Shown piece after piece: positions 32,082 to 41,902 of a DNA stretch of 64,000 nucleotides; within the stretch, counting starts at the first letter, position 1, and every line of letters begins with the position of its first letter. The stretch covers positions 54,757,369 to 54,821,368 of the forward strand of contig OX442314.1 of NCBI GenBank assembly GCA_949358305.1. The letters run 5' to 3'. The position numbers were made by a program, and so were the translations under genes. The notes below the pieces were generated by a model. The model was not told the origin of the DNA and did not search any database. It worked only from the letters and a program-made list of their open reading frames with translations. Source of the stretch: Strigamia acuminata. Lineage: Eukaryota; Arthropoda; Chilopoda; Geophilomorpha; Linotaeniidae.

Positions 32082-32713
32082 TGTGGTGATTCGGCATCAC
32101 CTGAAGAAGTAATTAGCGGTGATTATTGTGTTACTAATACTCGCCACTAGAGCGCGCTAGAAATACCGACTAGACTGACTAGTCTCGTGTTTCTGCGAAC
32201 CTGCATAATCAGAAGGATTTGCATATGACGTCATTTCCGGTTAATATATAACGCCGGTGCTTGACCGGAAACGGCACTACAGTTACCACAATTCAGCAAG
32301 AGCACCATTTACCTCACCTTTCAGGCCGTTTCACGGATTGATCGAGGACCGGTGCCCGCTGACCATTTCAACTGTACAACAGCCACATTTATTTAGCGTA
32401 GCCAATCTACGCTAGAATAAATATCCGAACGATATTCGTTTAATTCGCACGAGAAAGCGAATTCTCGCGTGTTCATTATAACACGTGGAAATACCCTAGA
32501 CAACAAACACAGACCACGCGTAGGACTAAACAATTGGATCCGCCATTGTTTAGCGGCAACTCGTATTCGCAGCCGAATCCGAGGACCATCACAGGAAACA
32601 TCTTAACTTATATTTTGTATCAGTAAGCGTGTTTTAATAAAGCAGTATTTGAAGTATATTGTATTCCCGAGTGTATTATTTATTATCTTTAACCGCAAAG
32701 TCGAATCACGACA
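32082..32713 (+). repeat. 3' LTR of the outer element
   Basis: Reads as identical to 19593-20224. Preceded by the purine tract CGGGGAGGGACG. Followed by AGCA (32714-32717), the target duplication. Confidence 0.9.
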
Positions 32714-32976
32714 AGCAATAACCAAAACCTAAACTTGTGTCTTTCGTGGATAGAATCATCGTGTGTGTTGCGTCCAGCGTCTCGTGGCTTTTCCCCGACC
32801 ACGTGGCGTCCGTCCGAACACTCACAAGTCATTAAAATATTGCTAAAAAGAATTAGAAGTTCTAGTTCGTTCACCGGACGTTTTATGTCACAGCCAATCA
32901 TTGACGATTTTCGTTTTCGGTTTTTCGTCGTTTCCGGGCCAACGAACGGTCCGTTTCTTGTGTTCTTGGCACCAAA

Positions 32977-33267
32977 TTGTGCGCCAAGCCAAGACTTCAT
33001 CTACAAGACTGTGTAGGTTTTGTGGATACTTACAATCGTTTTCGAGCAGAAATTTGGACTTTTTCGTCCGTTCGCGATCGGCGCGATCTCGTAGAATCGG
33101 TAGACGTCGCCCTGACGTTTTCCTTCGAAGGCATGGATCTGCTGGTCGATTGTTGGATTGAAACGGGGCTAACACCCCTGAATCTTCTCGATGAATTGTG
33201 GAAACGACTGGGGAAAAACACGGAGAATGGAGACCCCACAGTTTACAGTATAAAATGGTGTAAATAA
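32977..33267 (+). CDS. Hypothetical C-terminal coding fragment
   Basis: A 96-codon frame contains FVDTYNRFRAEIW, DLVESVDVALTFSFEG and LLVDCWIETGLTPLNLL, a normal protein composition. The stop codon overlaps an AATAAA (33264-33269), as is common at a gene end. No ATG fits well, so earlier exons would be upstream; the outer retrotransposon inserted about 260 bases before it and may have cut the gene. No family recognised. Confidence 0.3.
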   Translation: MCAKPRLHLQDCVGFVDTYNRFRAEIWTFSSVRDRRDLVESVDVALTFSFEGMDLLVDCWIETGLTPLNLLDELWKRLGKNTENGDPTVYSIKWCK

Positions 33268-33298
33268 AAATTTGAATTCGCAAAAAAATATTTGTAAA

Positions 33299-33440
33299 AT
33301 GAACTGAACTAGAACTGAACTAGAACTGAACTAGAACTTAGTTCACTTGGAGTTTTGGGGGTGAACGGGAACTAGAACTAGTTCCCTAAATTGAAAACGG
33401 TGATGAACGCGAACTAGAACTAGTTCGCGATTTAGTGAAC
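33299..33440. repeat. GAACTGAACTA repeats with two covarying palindromes
   Basis: Three or more copies of AGAACTGAACT at 33299-33340, then two perfect palindromes sharing the core ACTAGAACTAGT: 33367-33386 (GGGAACTAG/CTAGTTCCC) and 33408-33429 (CGCGAACTAG/CTAGTTCGCG). The outer stem bases differ but pair in both. Possibly the end of a DNA transposon. Confidence 0.6.
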
Positions 33441-33676
33441 GAGATACAACACTGATTAGAACTGATCAAAAATGGACAAAAATCATGAAAAAACATTAGC
33501 ATTAACATCCATGGCTATATTTCTTCCACACTACAATCTGTACACAGTACAAACAAATATTTGTCATCATTTCTCGCAATTCTCCAGCTTTGCGGTAAAC
33601 GCATTGTTATCGTTAGCATCTACTGTACGTTCGACGTACGATTCCGGGGTTACGTTCTAAATACGCAATTCTGTAG

Positions 33677-33684
33677 TATATAAA
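33677..33684 (+). promoter_or_regulatory. TATA box of the LRR gene
   Basis: TATATAAA 40 bases above the start codon, with CATCTCATTTCATTC (a TCATT start region) about 25 bases below it. Confidence 0.6.
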
Positions 33685-33723
33685 CTTGTCATCTCATTTC
33701 ATTCATCCAAGTATAGTCGCAAC

Positions 33724-35061
33724 ATGCCAGTCCGGAAATCAGCGTCTAGTCTGGAGCAATTGTGTTTGCAAATAGTGTGCACTAATTTCGAAAGTTTTCA
33801 AACAAAACTGGCGAATCAACCTTCGATATTGATTTCCAACGTATATCAATGTCTAAGTCTCCGTGAGAAATTTAACTATTATAGAACACGTTTCGTCGAT
33901 TCCGACGTTTTCATCCATCCTGCCACCAAATCATTACATACGTTTCATATGTTAAAACAGCGCATGTATCCTTCTCTATTAGATCAAATTGGACAAACAT
34001 GTAGGAATCTTTTACATTTAGATCTGTATTGCAGAAACTCCAGTGTGATAATTCCATCTGAATATATGATCAAACTGATTCAGCAATTGCCACAACTTCA
34101 GTGGTTTAGGGCTGGCACCACACAATGCACGGATGAAGTTCTAGCTGCAATTGGTAAAAATTGTTTACAATTACGACATCTGTACTCATACCGCTGCGAA
34201 AATGTGACTGATGATGGGCTCCGCTTTTTAAGTGATTGCAAGAAATTGCAGTATTTGAATATTTACGTGTCTTCTGTCACAGCTAAGGGCTGTATTGACA
34301 TTCTAAACCAACTACCTCTTTTAAAATGTTTTAGACACCGATGCTGGAATGATCTATTTAATCTGCTAAAACAACAGTTCAAATCGGAGAAAATTTCGTT
34401 GCGTACTTATTCCATCGAAAACGACTCTCTTAACTTTTTAAACCCTGCAATCAATACTGAAGATATCACCATTCTAACCACCATTTTCCCAAATTTATCC
34501 TTGCTGTTGTTAATTGCATCCTTGAGCCTAGATTTAAATATTCTGCTTGCGCGGGCACAACGATTAACCAGTCTAACACTCTATGATTTTGGATTAGTTA
34601 ATCTTAGACTAGTTAATGATTATTGCCCACAGTTAGAATATTTTATGTTAAGCAAATGTTCGATTTTGAACACTGAAAAGATGGATCATCATTTACCTAA
34701 GCATTCATTCAAAAAACTATATCATCTGGACATATCATGTGAACATATTGCTGACTCAGTGATAAAAATGTTAATTCTACAAAGTCCGAATTTAAACCAT
34801 TTATCAATTAGATGTTGTGAAACACTTACTGAACTAGATGAATTGAAGGCACTTAAAAATATAAAAAGTGTAGAATTTTATCAGTGTCGTTCCATTAATC
34901 GAGGGATGATCATCAAGTTATTAGAAATGCGAAATCCATTGAACTCTCTAAAACTAGTCTATTGTTTAAATATCAATTTGGCAGTTTCTGAAGAAATTAA
35001 GACTTACATAAAATCTAATAACTTGTGTTTAGAGTTTGCTTATTTTCGGGGAGGATACTAA
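33724..35061 (+). CDS. Leucine-rich-repeat protein, FBXL/AMN1-like
   Basis: 445 residues in a single exon. An N-terminal section (LEQLCLQIVCTNFESF ... LSLREKFNYY) has the feel of a degenerate F-box followed by repeats of the cysteine-containing LRR kind: LRHLYSYRCENVTDDGLRFL, LQYLNIYVSSVTAKGC, LEYFMLSKCSIL, LYHLDISCEHIADS, LNHLSIRCCETLTELD. Proteins of this class recruit substrates to SCF ubiquitin ligases or, like AMN1, act in cell-cycle exit. The F-box assignment is weak. TATA box at 33677 and AATAAA at 35190. AT-rich like ordinary host genes and intact, with no transposon marks. Confidence 0.65.
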   Translation: MPVRKSASSLEQLCLQIVCTNFESFQTKLANQPSILISNVYQCLSLREKFNYYRTRFVDSDVFIHPATKSLHTFHMLKQRMYPSLLDQIGQTCRNLLHLDLYCRNSSVIIPSEYMIKLIQQLPQLQWFRAGTTQCTDEVLAAIGKNCLQLRHLYSYRCENVTDDGLRFLSDCKKLQYLNIYVSSVTAKGCIDILNQLPLLKCFRHRCWNDLFNLLKQQFKSEKISLRTYSIENDSLNFLNPAINTEDITILTTIFPNLSLLLLIASLSLDLNILLARAQRLTSLTLYDFGLVNLRLVNDYCPQLEYFMLSKCSILNTEKMDHHLPKHSFKKLYHLDISCEHIADSVIKMLILQSPNLNHLSIRCCETLTELDELKALKNIKSVEFYQCRSINRGMIIKLLEMRNPLNSLKLVYCLNINLAVSEEIKTYIKSNNLCLEFAYFRGGY

Positions 35062-35820
35062 AGTTTTTGTGGCCGGTAGAATCATTTCTATTCTACAGTA
35101 GTGTAACTCATTGACCTACCAGTAGCATTTTAAGATGGGCAGTGGAGATATCGATGGGTTAAAACAATTTAGTCATTATGATAAAAAGTAATAAAGTTTA
35201 TTTAAAATTCAATTATAATATATCTTATGATCAAAAATGTTGTGACGGTTATGAAGCCATAACAATCGATGGACAGGCCAAGTTGTGGTCAGATGATAGA
35301 TTTCTTAACCAGTAATTTAATATCATGTGGTGCATAATTATTGCAACTAGCAATTAGATTTGTATTTGGAAACAATTAAAAGTGATTTGAAGAGTTGATG
35401 TAAATGAATTTAAACTGATTTCTTCGGATTCGAAAAGAAACACGCGTACGCAACAAAGTTACATAGTTTTTATTTTAAACAGGATATGCAAATCTATCAA
35501 TCGTCCCCCTTTATACATAAGAATAGAATAACCCATTTACATAGTGGGTTACCGAAATGACCCTCTGGTGGCCAAACATGGCGCGTTCCTTTAAACATCA
35601 GTTTTTACAATAATACAATGCAAAACCCAAAGGGTAAAACAGAATATATTTATCAATGAAAGTGGGCAAAAAATCCCTGTGTAAACTTTACTCCGAGTTT
35701 ATACAGGGTGAACCAAAAGTCTGTTCCCCTTAAATATTTCTTCAGCAATTCCATCTAGGCCAACTTTGATGAAGCGATCGTATAGGAAGTTGGGTAAAAG
35801 CAATCCAATGAGAAATTTTT
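35062..35820. other. Intergenic, with one hairpin
   Basis: The LRR gene's polyadenylation signal is at 35190. At 35686-35722 CCCTGTGTAAAC pairs with GTTTATACAGGG (one mismatch); the loop TTTACTCCGA resembles the reverse of the loop in the hairpin string at 8458. The neighbouring TACAGGGTGAACCAAAA looks like a mariner-type transposon end. Nothing else seen. Confidence 0.4.
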
Positions 35821-36005
35821 TGTTCGACTCTGACCAAGTCGACTCTAGTTGTATACTGAGTGTATTTTAAGGCCTTCAAGCCTATTGAATAAATTACTTG
35901 TTCATTTACATACATTTAGTATTCATTTGGGTATTTGCATAATTGATCACAGTTAAAGTATTACACGTTAGCGCTATTTAAACCTATACCAAGTAGGACG
36001 CGACA
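35821..36005 (+). repeat. Isolated LTR fragment
   Basis: About 185 bp matching 2477-2665, the end of the first LTR (TGTTCGACTCTGACCAAGTC onward to GTAGGACGCGACA), with roughly one change in ten bases and small gaps. The left half of the LTR is missing, so it is not a normal solo LTR. Confidence 0.8.
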
Positions 36006-37104
36006 ACGTCCAGAAACAACAGATATTACATCAAACAAGCGTAGAAAAACACACTGAAACAAATGGCGCTTTTTTGACCAATTAAAACATCAAATTGAAT
36101 AATTTATCAGGTTTCAAAGACTTCATGTAATCTACAAACTTAACATTATATAGGAAATCCTTACAGTTAACACGGCCACCATACTAAATATTTACATATG
36201 TGATTATAATTTTTATAATTTTTTACAAAAATCTGTCTTTTTACATGGATGGCACTGAAATGGTCCCAGTCAGCTCTTGAACGTGGCATCTGAGTGCCAA
36301 AATCCCAAATTTGCTAGTTTTCCGCATCAGTGTAGAGGCGACAAACTTCAAGTTTTCTCCCCGTTGGAAAGCTGGCATAACAAAAAATATATATATACGT
36401 TACATAAAATAAAAAGAAGGGTATCACGTCAATTCCTTTAAATTCTTTTAAATTAAATAACTTCTACCAGAAGAAATGAACCAAAAAAATATATTTTCAG
36501 ACTGAAAAAACTATATTTTTAGATTGCAAATAATATATTTTTAGACTGAAAAAAATATATTTTTAGACTGTAAAAAAGTGTGTCACGAAGTTGTACCTCA
36601 CTTTTGCTTATGTTTTTTCATTCTGTCGGTTTATGTACGGCAGCCACCCGTTGTACACTTAGACGGTAATGACCTTCAACCACTTTTATGTCTTGTTGCA
36701 GATTGAATGGGAAATTAATTTGTTCTTTTACTACTTCATTCCTAGAAGCTTAAAATTCTAAAATTTAATAAAAAAAAATTAATTTTAAACATTTTAAAAT
36801 AAAAATTCTATCTCACTTATCACCAAAATGCACTATTATATAACAGACTGTGGCTCAATCGTCATCTTGCTCGCTAAAGATACAAAGTGTGTATCAGATT
36901 CGAATATTAAACGAAAAGAAAAGAAAAATGGATACATATCTCGACCCGGTTAAAAACATTTGTTGCGCTTAAGTTCGAATCCTCTCTTCTCTCATCGCCA
37001 ACTTGTTAGATCTTTGACACAATAGACATTTGGTTCCAGTTATTGATTTGTCTTTATTTTCCCTTTGCACATATTAGCTTGGCAATCGTTTGACACCAAT
37101 TTTG
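36006..37104. other. Intergenic with a small tandem repeat
   Basis: No gene. At about 36490-36575 the phrase ATATATTTTTAGACTGAAAA is repeated some three and a half times with a period of 27-28 bases. The rest is AT-rich unique sequence. Confidence 0.45.
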
Positions 37105-37230
37105 CCGTTTGTGTGCTCATTTGTGTGCTTGCTTATTCTTGTGTTCAAAGTGGGAATTTAAAAAGACATGTTGCAACCCATACGGGGAAAAACCATTCAA
37201 GTGCCATTTGTGTGAATATTCTGTGACCAG
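37105..37230 (+). pseudogene. Zinc-finger relic (about one and a half fingers)
   Basis: TTATTCTTGTGTTCAAAGTG and the next stretch encode the CVQSGNLKRHVATHTG-type finger of the family, then a frame change into GEKPFKCHLCEYS. The homology ends at CTGTGACCAG. A lone decayed piece, 250 bases above the next gene. Confidence 0.75.
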
Positions 37231-37479
37231 CTGCCCCTGCGCACAGGGTCGCTGCACTGCAACAGAAATGCACTTGGTGCAGCTCCAGCGCCTCTCGTCT
37301 CTTGCGCAAGCCTGTTGCGGTCCTCCGCAACCCAGTGGAGTTGCGGACTTTTGGCTGAACGTACTCGCAACGTTTTAATGTCGTTCATTAAACCAGCCAA
37401 TCAGAAGACAATAACTACATATACATACATAACACGAACATCTTAATCAATCAAAACGACGCAACACCGACTTGAAACC

Positions 37480-38931
37480 ATGGAGAAAACTTGGATAGAA
37501 AACGGTATTGATTCATTGATCGAGTCTTGGATCGCTCTAACCAACGGCGAAAAAGAAAACGCCGACGAAGAAATATTAAATTTGCTCAACAAAACGGAGA
37601 AATCAATCAAAAAAATCGATTGGCAAGACATCCGTCCACAATTACGCCTCCATCTAACTCGTGCTATGCAGGAAAGTGTGCGCGCATGCACATCGTGCCC
37701 GCAAAGCGTGCGCCTAATTTCCGCACTTATCGAATCATCCATGACCGATGCGTGGTACGACTCACCTTTAGCGATGATTTTAAACGACACAACCGACTCC
37801 AACATCGACCACTACTGCGCAAACATTGATTGCAACGTTTTATGCACGCAACTGCATCGTTTGTCGCGAACCAAGAGCAAAGATTTTGCGTTAAAATTGT
37901 GCTCGAGTTGTATGAACATTCCCCGATTGAAAAAGAACGCAAAAATCAACGAGACGTACTTCACGCTGCTCTACCGAATGAACCTGCTCGACCAATTAAC
38001 GACGGAAATGCTCTCTTCCTACACCTGCGAGATGGGACTCGATCTTATCGATCGGCTTCTCACGCGAAGCAACGCCGTAGCGGAACTAACCTTCGCCGCC
38101 TGCGTCATACAGATTTTCCTCGTTAACGATTTGTTGTCGCAAATCACTTATTCGTACACGTATTGGCTGATGCAACTATGGGTGGACGTTCAAGGCAAAC
38201 TCAACGTCGATTTGCATTTGTTGCGCGATAAAGTGACGTTGTTGTCGGGGATTTTCTCAACGAGTGCGCACTATTACATGTTGGTGCAAGCGTTGTTCGT
38301 AAGGTTCGGGAGTGAGTTGTTGCAGGTGGAAATTGAAATGTTTGTCAAGGGATTGTCGGTTGATTTAAATAGTTTGGAAAGAGCTCGGGCGGAAGAGCGG
38401 GATGTGAGGGAACTTGAAGTGCATTTGGCGGCCATTTTTCTTCGTTTGGCTTGGATTTGCGGCGGGCAGTCGGTGTTGGCGCGCGAATGTAATTTGAGCG
38501 CGTTTTCGGTCGATCCTACGACAGATCGGTTGAAAGGGATCGAGGAGTTTAAGGGTTTCGCGGGGTCGTGTCATTGTATCGTGAGAGGATCGTGCGGGGT
38601 GTTTTTTGAGAAGGATCGGGAGGTCGATGCTCAGTTGGATAATTTGCCGGAAGAGTTGTTGGAGGATTTGACCATAGTTCTTTATAAGCCGCGGAATAAA
38701 ATGCTGAGTTGGGAGTTGGAGTGGTCGGAGCTGGAGAAATGTTGTGAGGAGCATCTGGGGGCAAAATCAGGCGTTGTGTGTGTTGCAGAAGTGAAGATGT
38801 GTAAAGGTAGTGAGAGAAAAAGGGTTGGACTGAAGAGTGAGGCAAAACCTGGTGTGAAAAGGGAGATATGTAAAGATGGTGAAAGAAAAAGGGTCAGGAT
38901 TAAGCGTGAAGTGAAAAGTGAGAAGAAGTAG
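37480..38931 (+). CDS. Unidentified helical protein with basic C-terminal tail
   Basis: 483 residues, single exon, from the first ATG. Predicted mostly alpha-helical with spaced Leu and Cys (IDHYCANIDCNVLCTQLH; FALKLCSSCMNIPRL; ELTFAACVIQIFLVNDLL), then a KR-rich tail with two similar units (GSERKRVGLKSEAKPGVKRE and GERKRVRIKREVK). The tail may be a nuclear localisation signal. The body faintly recalls helical repeat regions of the Rlf/ZNF292/ZNF654 type, but I do not claim homology. The frame is intact, and AATAAAACC at 38949 may be its polyadenylation signal. GC rises toward the 3' half. Confidence 0.55.
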   Translation: MEKTWIENGIDSLIESWIALTNGEKENADEEILNLLNKTEKSIKKIDWQDIRPQLRLHLTRAMQESVRACTSCPQSVRLISALIESSMTDAWYDSPLAMILNDTTDSNIDHYCANIDCNVLCTQLHRLSRTKSKDFALKLCSSCMNIPRLKKNAKINETYFTLLYRMNLLDQLTTEMLSSYTCEMGLDLIDRLLTRSNAVAELTFAACVIQIFLVNDLLSQITYSYTYWLMQLWVDVQGKLNVDLHLLRDKVTLLSGIFSTSAHYYMLVQALFVRFGSELLQVEIEMFVKGLSVDLNSLERARAEERDVRELEVHLAAIFLRLAWICGGQSVLARECNLSAFSVDPTTDRLKGIEEFKGFAGSCHCIVRGSCGVFFEKDREVDAQLDNLPEELLEDLTIVLYKPRNKMLSWELEWSELEKCCEEHLGAKSGVVCVAEVKMCKGSERKRVGLKSEAKPGVKREICKDGERKRVRIKREVKSEKK

Positions 38932-39140
38932 ACCTAATATTAGGCCAAATAAAACCAAATAAAACCAAATAAAATCTAGACACAGTTGAAATGAACTGAA
39001 ATGAAAGCGACGGGTTTCAATTATTCAAAGAAATCCCGTGTGATTAATATTAGCATTGACCAGCTGACCAGATTTGCAATTAATTAGAAAGTTGCTACTT
39101 CAAACAGCTGAAATATTTGTAAAAACAAAAATATTGAATA

Positions 39141-39150
39141 AAAAAAAAAT
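39141..39150 (-). terminator. Pol III terminator of the tRNA
   Basis: Nine T residues in a row on the minus strand, about 15 bases past the tRNA 3' end. Standard RNA polymerase III stop signal. Confidence 0.7.
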
Positions 39151-39164
39151 TAAACAGCAAGAAT

Positions 39165-39247
39165 CGCAGTTGATAGGATTTGAACCTACGCGGGAAATTT
39201 CCCAATGGATTTCTAGTCCATCGCCTTAACCACTCGGCCACAACTGC
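39165..39247 (-). tRNA. tRNA-Ser(AGA)
   Basis: On the minus strand the acceptor arms GCAGTTG and CAACTGC pair over 7 bp, with discriminator G. TGGCCGAGTGG is the A box and GGTTCAAATCC the B box. The anticodon loop GACTAGAAATC holds AGA, and a long variable arm (GGGAAATTTCCC) follows, as in class II serine tRNAs. No intron. All stems pair, so I expect it to be functional. Confidence 0.93.
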
Positions 39248-39309
39248 TTATCATCAGCTCTACAAATTTATTATGTGTCTGCACTTCGGCCACACAATAC
39301 AAACTTTAA

Positions 39310-39540
39310 GTGACTAAAATTCGAACACTCCAATTTCAATTCACGATTGTTTTGACGATGTCGATTATTAATCTTCCTCTTCAATTCGAACGAAGTTTCA
39401 GGACTTTATTGGAGCAGGAAATTCACTCGGTTATTGCTAGTCCAAAACATATTCCGCTTTACGATTGTTTTGACCGGAAAGTGCTCCCAAAATCGTGGCT
39501 AATTTCCACTAAAATTCCACTGGAATTAGTCACTTCTTAA
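39310..39540 (+). pseudogene. Conserved peptide fragment upstream of ZNF copy 5
   Basis: Contains SFRTLLEQEIHSVIASPKH and DCFDRKVLPK, related to the fragment at 11494-11676 above ZNF copy 2, and lies at a like distance and in the same orientation. It supports duplication of a unit larger than the ZNF gene. Parent gene unknown; the reading frame outside the conserved core is not alike. Confidence 0.5.
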
Positions 39541-39834
39541 TACACGGCATCTTCAAATGAGTCGAGCCAATTCATGTGCACGTTTAAAATAAAGTAATTT
39601 AAAAAGTTTTGAATTTTTTATCAATTCGTTTGTAATGTGCTAATGACCCAAATTTTCAATTTCAATTTCGATTTCAAATTATTCAAACTTTTTATAACAA
39701 TCCGAATTATTTCTGTCGATAAATACAATTTTTTGCTAATTATTAGATGAACCTCCCGTGGGGTCCACACGATTTTTTAATGGATCATTCGTTCATTGGA
39801 CGACGAACGCGTAGACCACGTATTTGCATTGGGC

Positions 39835-39872
39835 TATATAAAGACGAATTTCTCTCTTCAATCACCATTGAG
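39835..39872 (+). promoter_or_regulatory. Core promoter of ZNF copy 5
   Basis: TATATAAAGACGAATTTCTC then TCTTCAATCACC; the same block as in the minus-strand copies. The following 5' UTR with GCGTTGCAAACCCGAACCA is also shared. The ATG at 39917 is the first in the message. Confidence 0.7.
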
Positions 39873-39916
39873 GCGTTGCAAACCCGAACCAACACACGTC
39901 ACATTTATACTTTCGA

Positions 39917-40714
39917 ATGGCGGAAATGAAGGAAAACGTAGAAATGTACGATTCATTCGACGACGAAGAAAATCTTGTTGAAGACGGCAACGATGCCGAT
40001 TCGCAGCCGGTAATTGACGCGGCGAAATCGGATTTGTGTTGCAATCTGTGTGATTATTCGTGTTCGTATTATTCACAATTGAAACAACACATGCTTAAAC
40101 ACACCGGTGAAAAGCCCTTCAAATGTAATTTTTGTACTTATTCCTGCACTCAAAATTCGAATTTAAAAAAACATTTATTAATACATTCCGGGGAAAAACC
40201 ATTCAAGTGCCATTTGTGCGCTTATTCTTGTGTTCAAAGTGAACATCTAAAAGAACATATTGCAACCCATACCGGGGAAAAATCATTCAAATGTCATTTG
40301 TGTGCTTATTCCTGCATTGCAAGTGGGACATTAAAAAAACATATTGCTTCTCATACGGGGAAAAAACCATTCAAATGTCATTTGTGTGATTATTCCTGTA
40401 GTCAAAACGGGAATCTAAAAAAACATTTATTAACTCATACGGGAGAAAAACCTTTCAAGTGCCATTTGTGTGCTTATTCTTGTGTTCATAGTGGACATCT
40501 AAAAAGACATTTATTAACTCATAATACGGGAGAAAAACCCTTCAAGTGCCATTTGTGTGCTTACTCTTGTGTTCAAAGTGATGATTTAAGAAAACATATT
40601 GCAACTCATACCGGGGAAAAACCATTCAAGTGTCATTTGTGCGCTTATTCTTGTGTTCGAAAAGGGCAACTGAAAGAACATGGCTTGACAAAACATGGCT
40701 TGAAAAAACATTAA
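39917..40714 (+). CDS. C2H2 zinc-finger protein, 8 fingers, coil deleted (ZNF copy 5)
   Basis: 265 residues. The acidic head (YDSFDDEENLVEDGNDADSQ) is joined directly to PVIDAAKSD, so the whole coil and the Gly-Ser linker are missing. The join falls at TCGCAG, a word that borders both ends of the lost segment in relatives. Eight fingers follow with varied helices (QSEHLKE, ASGTLKK, QNGNLKK, HSGHLKR, QSDDLRK, RKGQLKE). The linker after finger 6 has one extra Asn (HNTGEKPF). Ends LTKHGLKKH. The only complete copy on the plus strand here. Intact. Confidence 0.88.
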   Translation: MAEMKENVEMYDSFDDEENLVEDGNDADSQPVIDAAKSDLCCNLCDYSCSYYSQLKQHMLKHTGEKPFKCNFCTYSCTQNSNLKKHLLIHSGEKPFKCHLCAYSCVQSEHLKEHIATHTGEKSFKCHLCAYSCIASGTLKKHIASHTGKKPFKCHLCDYSCSQNGNLKKHLLTHTGEKPFKCHLCAYSCVHSGHLKRHLLTHNTGEKPFKCHLCAYSCVQSDDLRKHIATHTGEKPFKCHLCAYSCVRKGQLKEHGLTKHGLKKH

Positions 40715-41902
40715 ACTAAACAAACAAATTAAAATTTTGTTTGTCAGGTTCAAAACTATTAAATTCATTACGATATGACTTTCTGTTTTTATTATTAGTG
40801 CATTTCATTTTGGATTTTTAGAATAAAATTGTTACTTTTTTAGCTGATACGTTTAGAAAACATAATCCGAAATTTCTTGCAATTTAGGTTTCTTTTGAGG
40901 ATGTTGATTAGTACGGAGTAATAATGTTCCGCTTCAGTTTTGTATGTCAGATTGTCTAAAGACCGAGTTCTTCCCACATTGCACTGAAAACTCTTTTTAG
41001 TTGGCTCAAGAGACAACTGAAAACTTAAAAGAATTATATCTTCTTTGTTCCCTTTACTAAATTCAATTCAGACAATAAAATTTTAAAGTTGTCTTTAGTA
41101 AATGTTTAGTCGTTTCTCAGCCAAACAAAAATCAAGCAAACCTGATGCAAATACACACATTTTTGACACGAAAGAAGTTTGGCTACAAATCTTTACCAAA
41201 ATGACTTCTAAAACTGCCATGTTTTCTTCAATAAAATGTGGAGTCCCACACCCTAACTAGCCGTGATGCATCATCTCAATACATTTATTTTATTTATTTC
41301 TCTTAAAGTACTTATCATTTTAATATGCATGTAGAAATCACACGGTTGAAAGACTACAGGAATAGCTCTACTGTATTTTATTTTGTATGAAAAATAAAAT
41401 GGCAGTTATTTTACAACTAAAAAATTCAGAAAACTTTAAAATAATCGCAAATACCGCAAATTACCGCTAGATTGAAAACCGCAACTCATGGGTAACGTTT
41501 TGGTGGGGCAAAACGCAAAACGAAATATTTCTTCCATTTCTTGATCTCCATTTAAATCAATCAAATGTTGATGAGAGAAGGTAGTCACGTGCCTTGGGAC
41601 CCCAAAGACAGTTTAAGCGTTATTTTGTTACAAATTTACATTTTTTTGATTGATGAAATCTTTGATCTGAAATCGCAGGACTTAAACCACCCCTGTGGAA
41701 CTTTCCTGCAGCACACCTCCGTGCAAGAAAGTTCCGATTTTGACCGTTCTTATAACGTTCTGTGCTGAACCAAAGACGTAACACATACATTTTGCTTTGT
41801 TAATATACCAGTGGTCCAATTACCGACGACACACGACTTCAACGATTTTCTAATTTATTTGGCAAGTTACCGTACTGGGACTTCTTACTTTAGAAGTAAA
41901 TT
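40715..41902. other. Intergenic, nothing firm
   Basis: AT-rich; the small frame at 41565-41768 has no support. No repeat noticed. Confidence 0.4.

Larger units (their letters stand above)
19593..32713 (+). mobile_element. Outer Ty3/Gypsy-like retrotransposon, internally deleted and split by a second element
   Basis: Two 632-bp LTRs read as identical, bounded by AGCA on both sides (19589-19592 and 32714-32717), a 4-bp target duplication. Without the nested insert (5.49 kb) the element is about 7.6 kb. Order: LTR, tRNA-Pro-like primer site, a short 5' ORF, RNase H, integrase, an intron-bearing 3' ORF, purine tract GGGGAGGGACG, LTR. Protease and the reverse transcriptase core are absent, with an abrupt junction near 20757. 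Since the LTRs match, insertion was recent. Either the deletion followed insertion or the deleted form was moved in trans. Confidence 0.9.
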
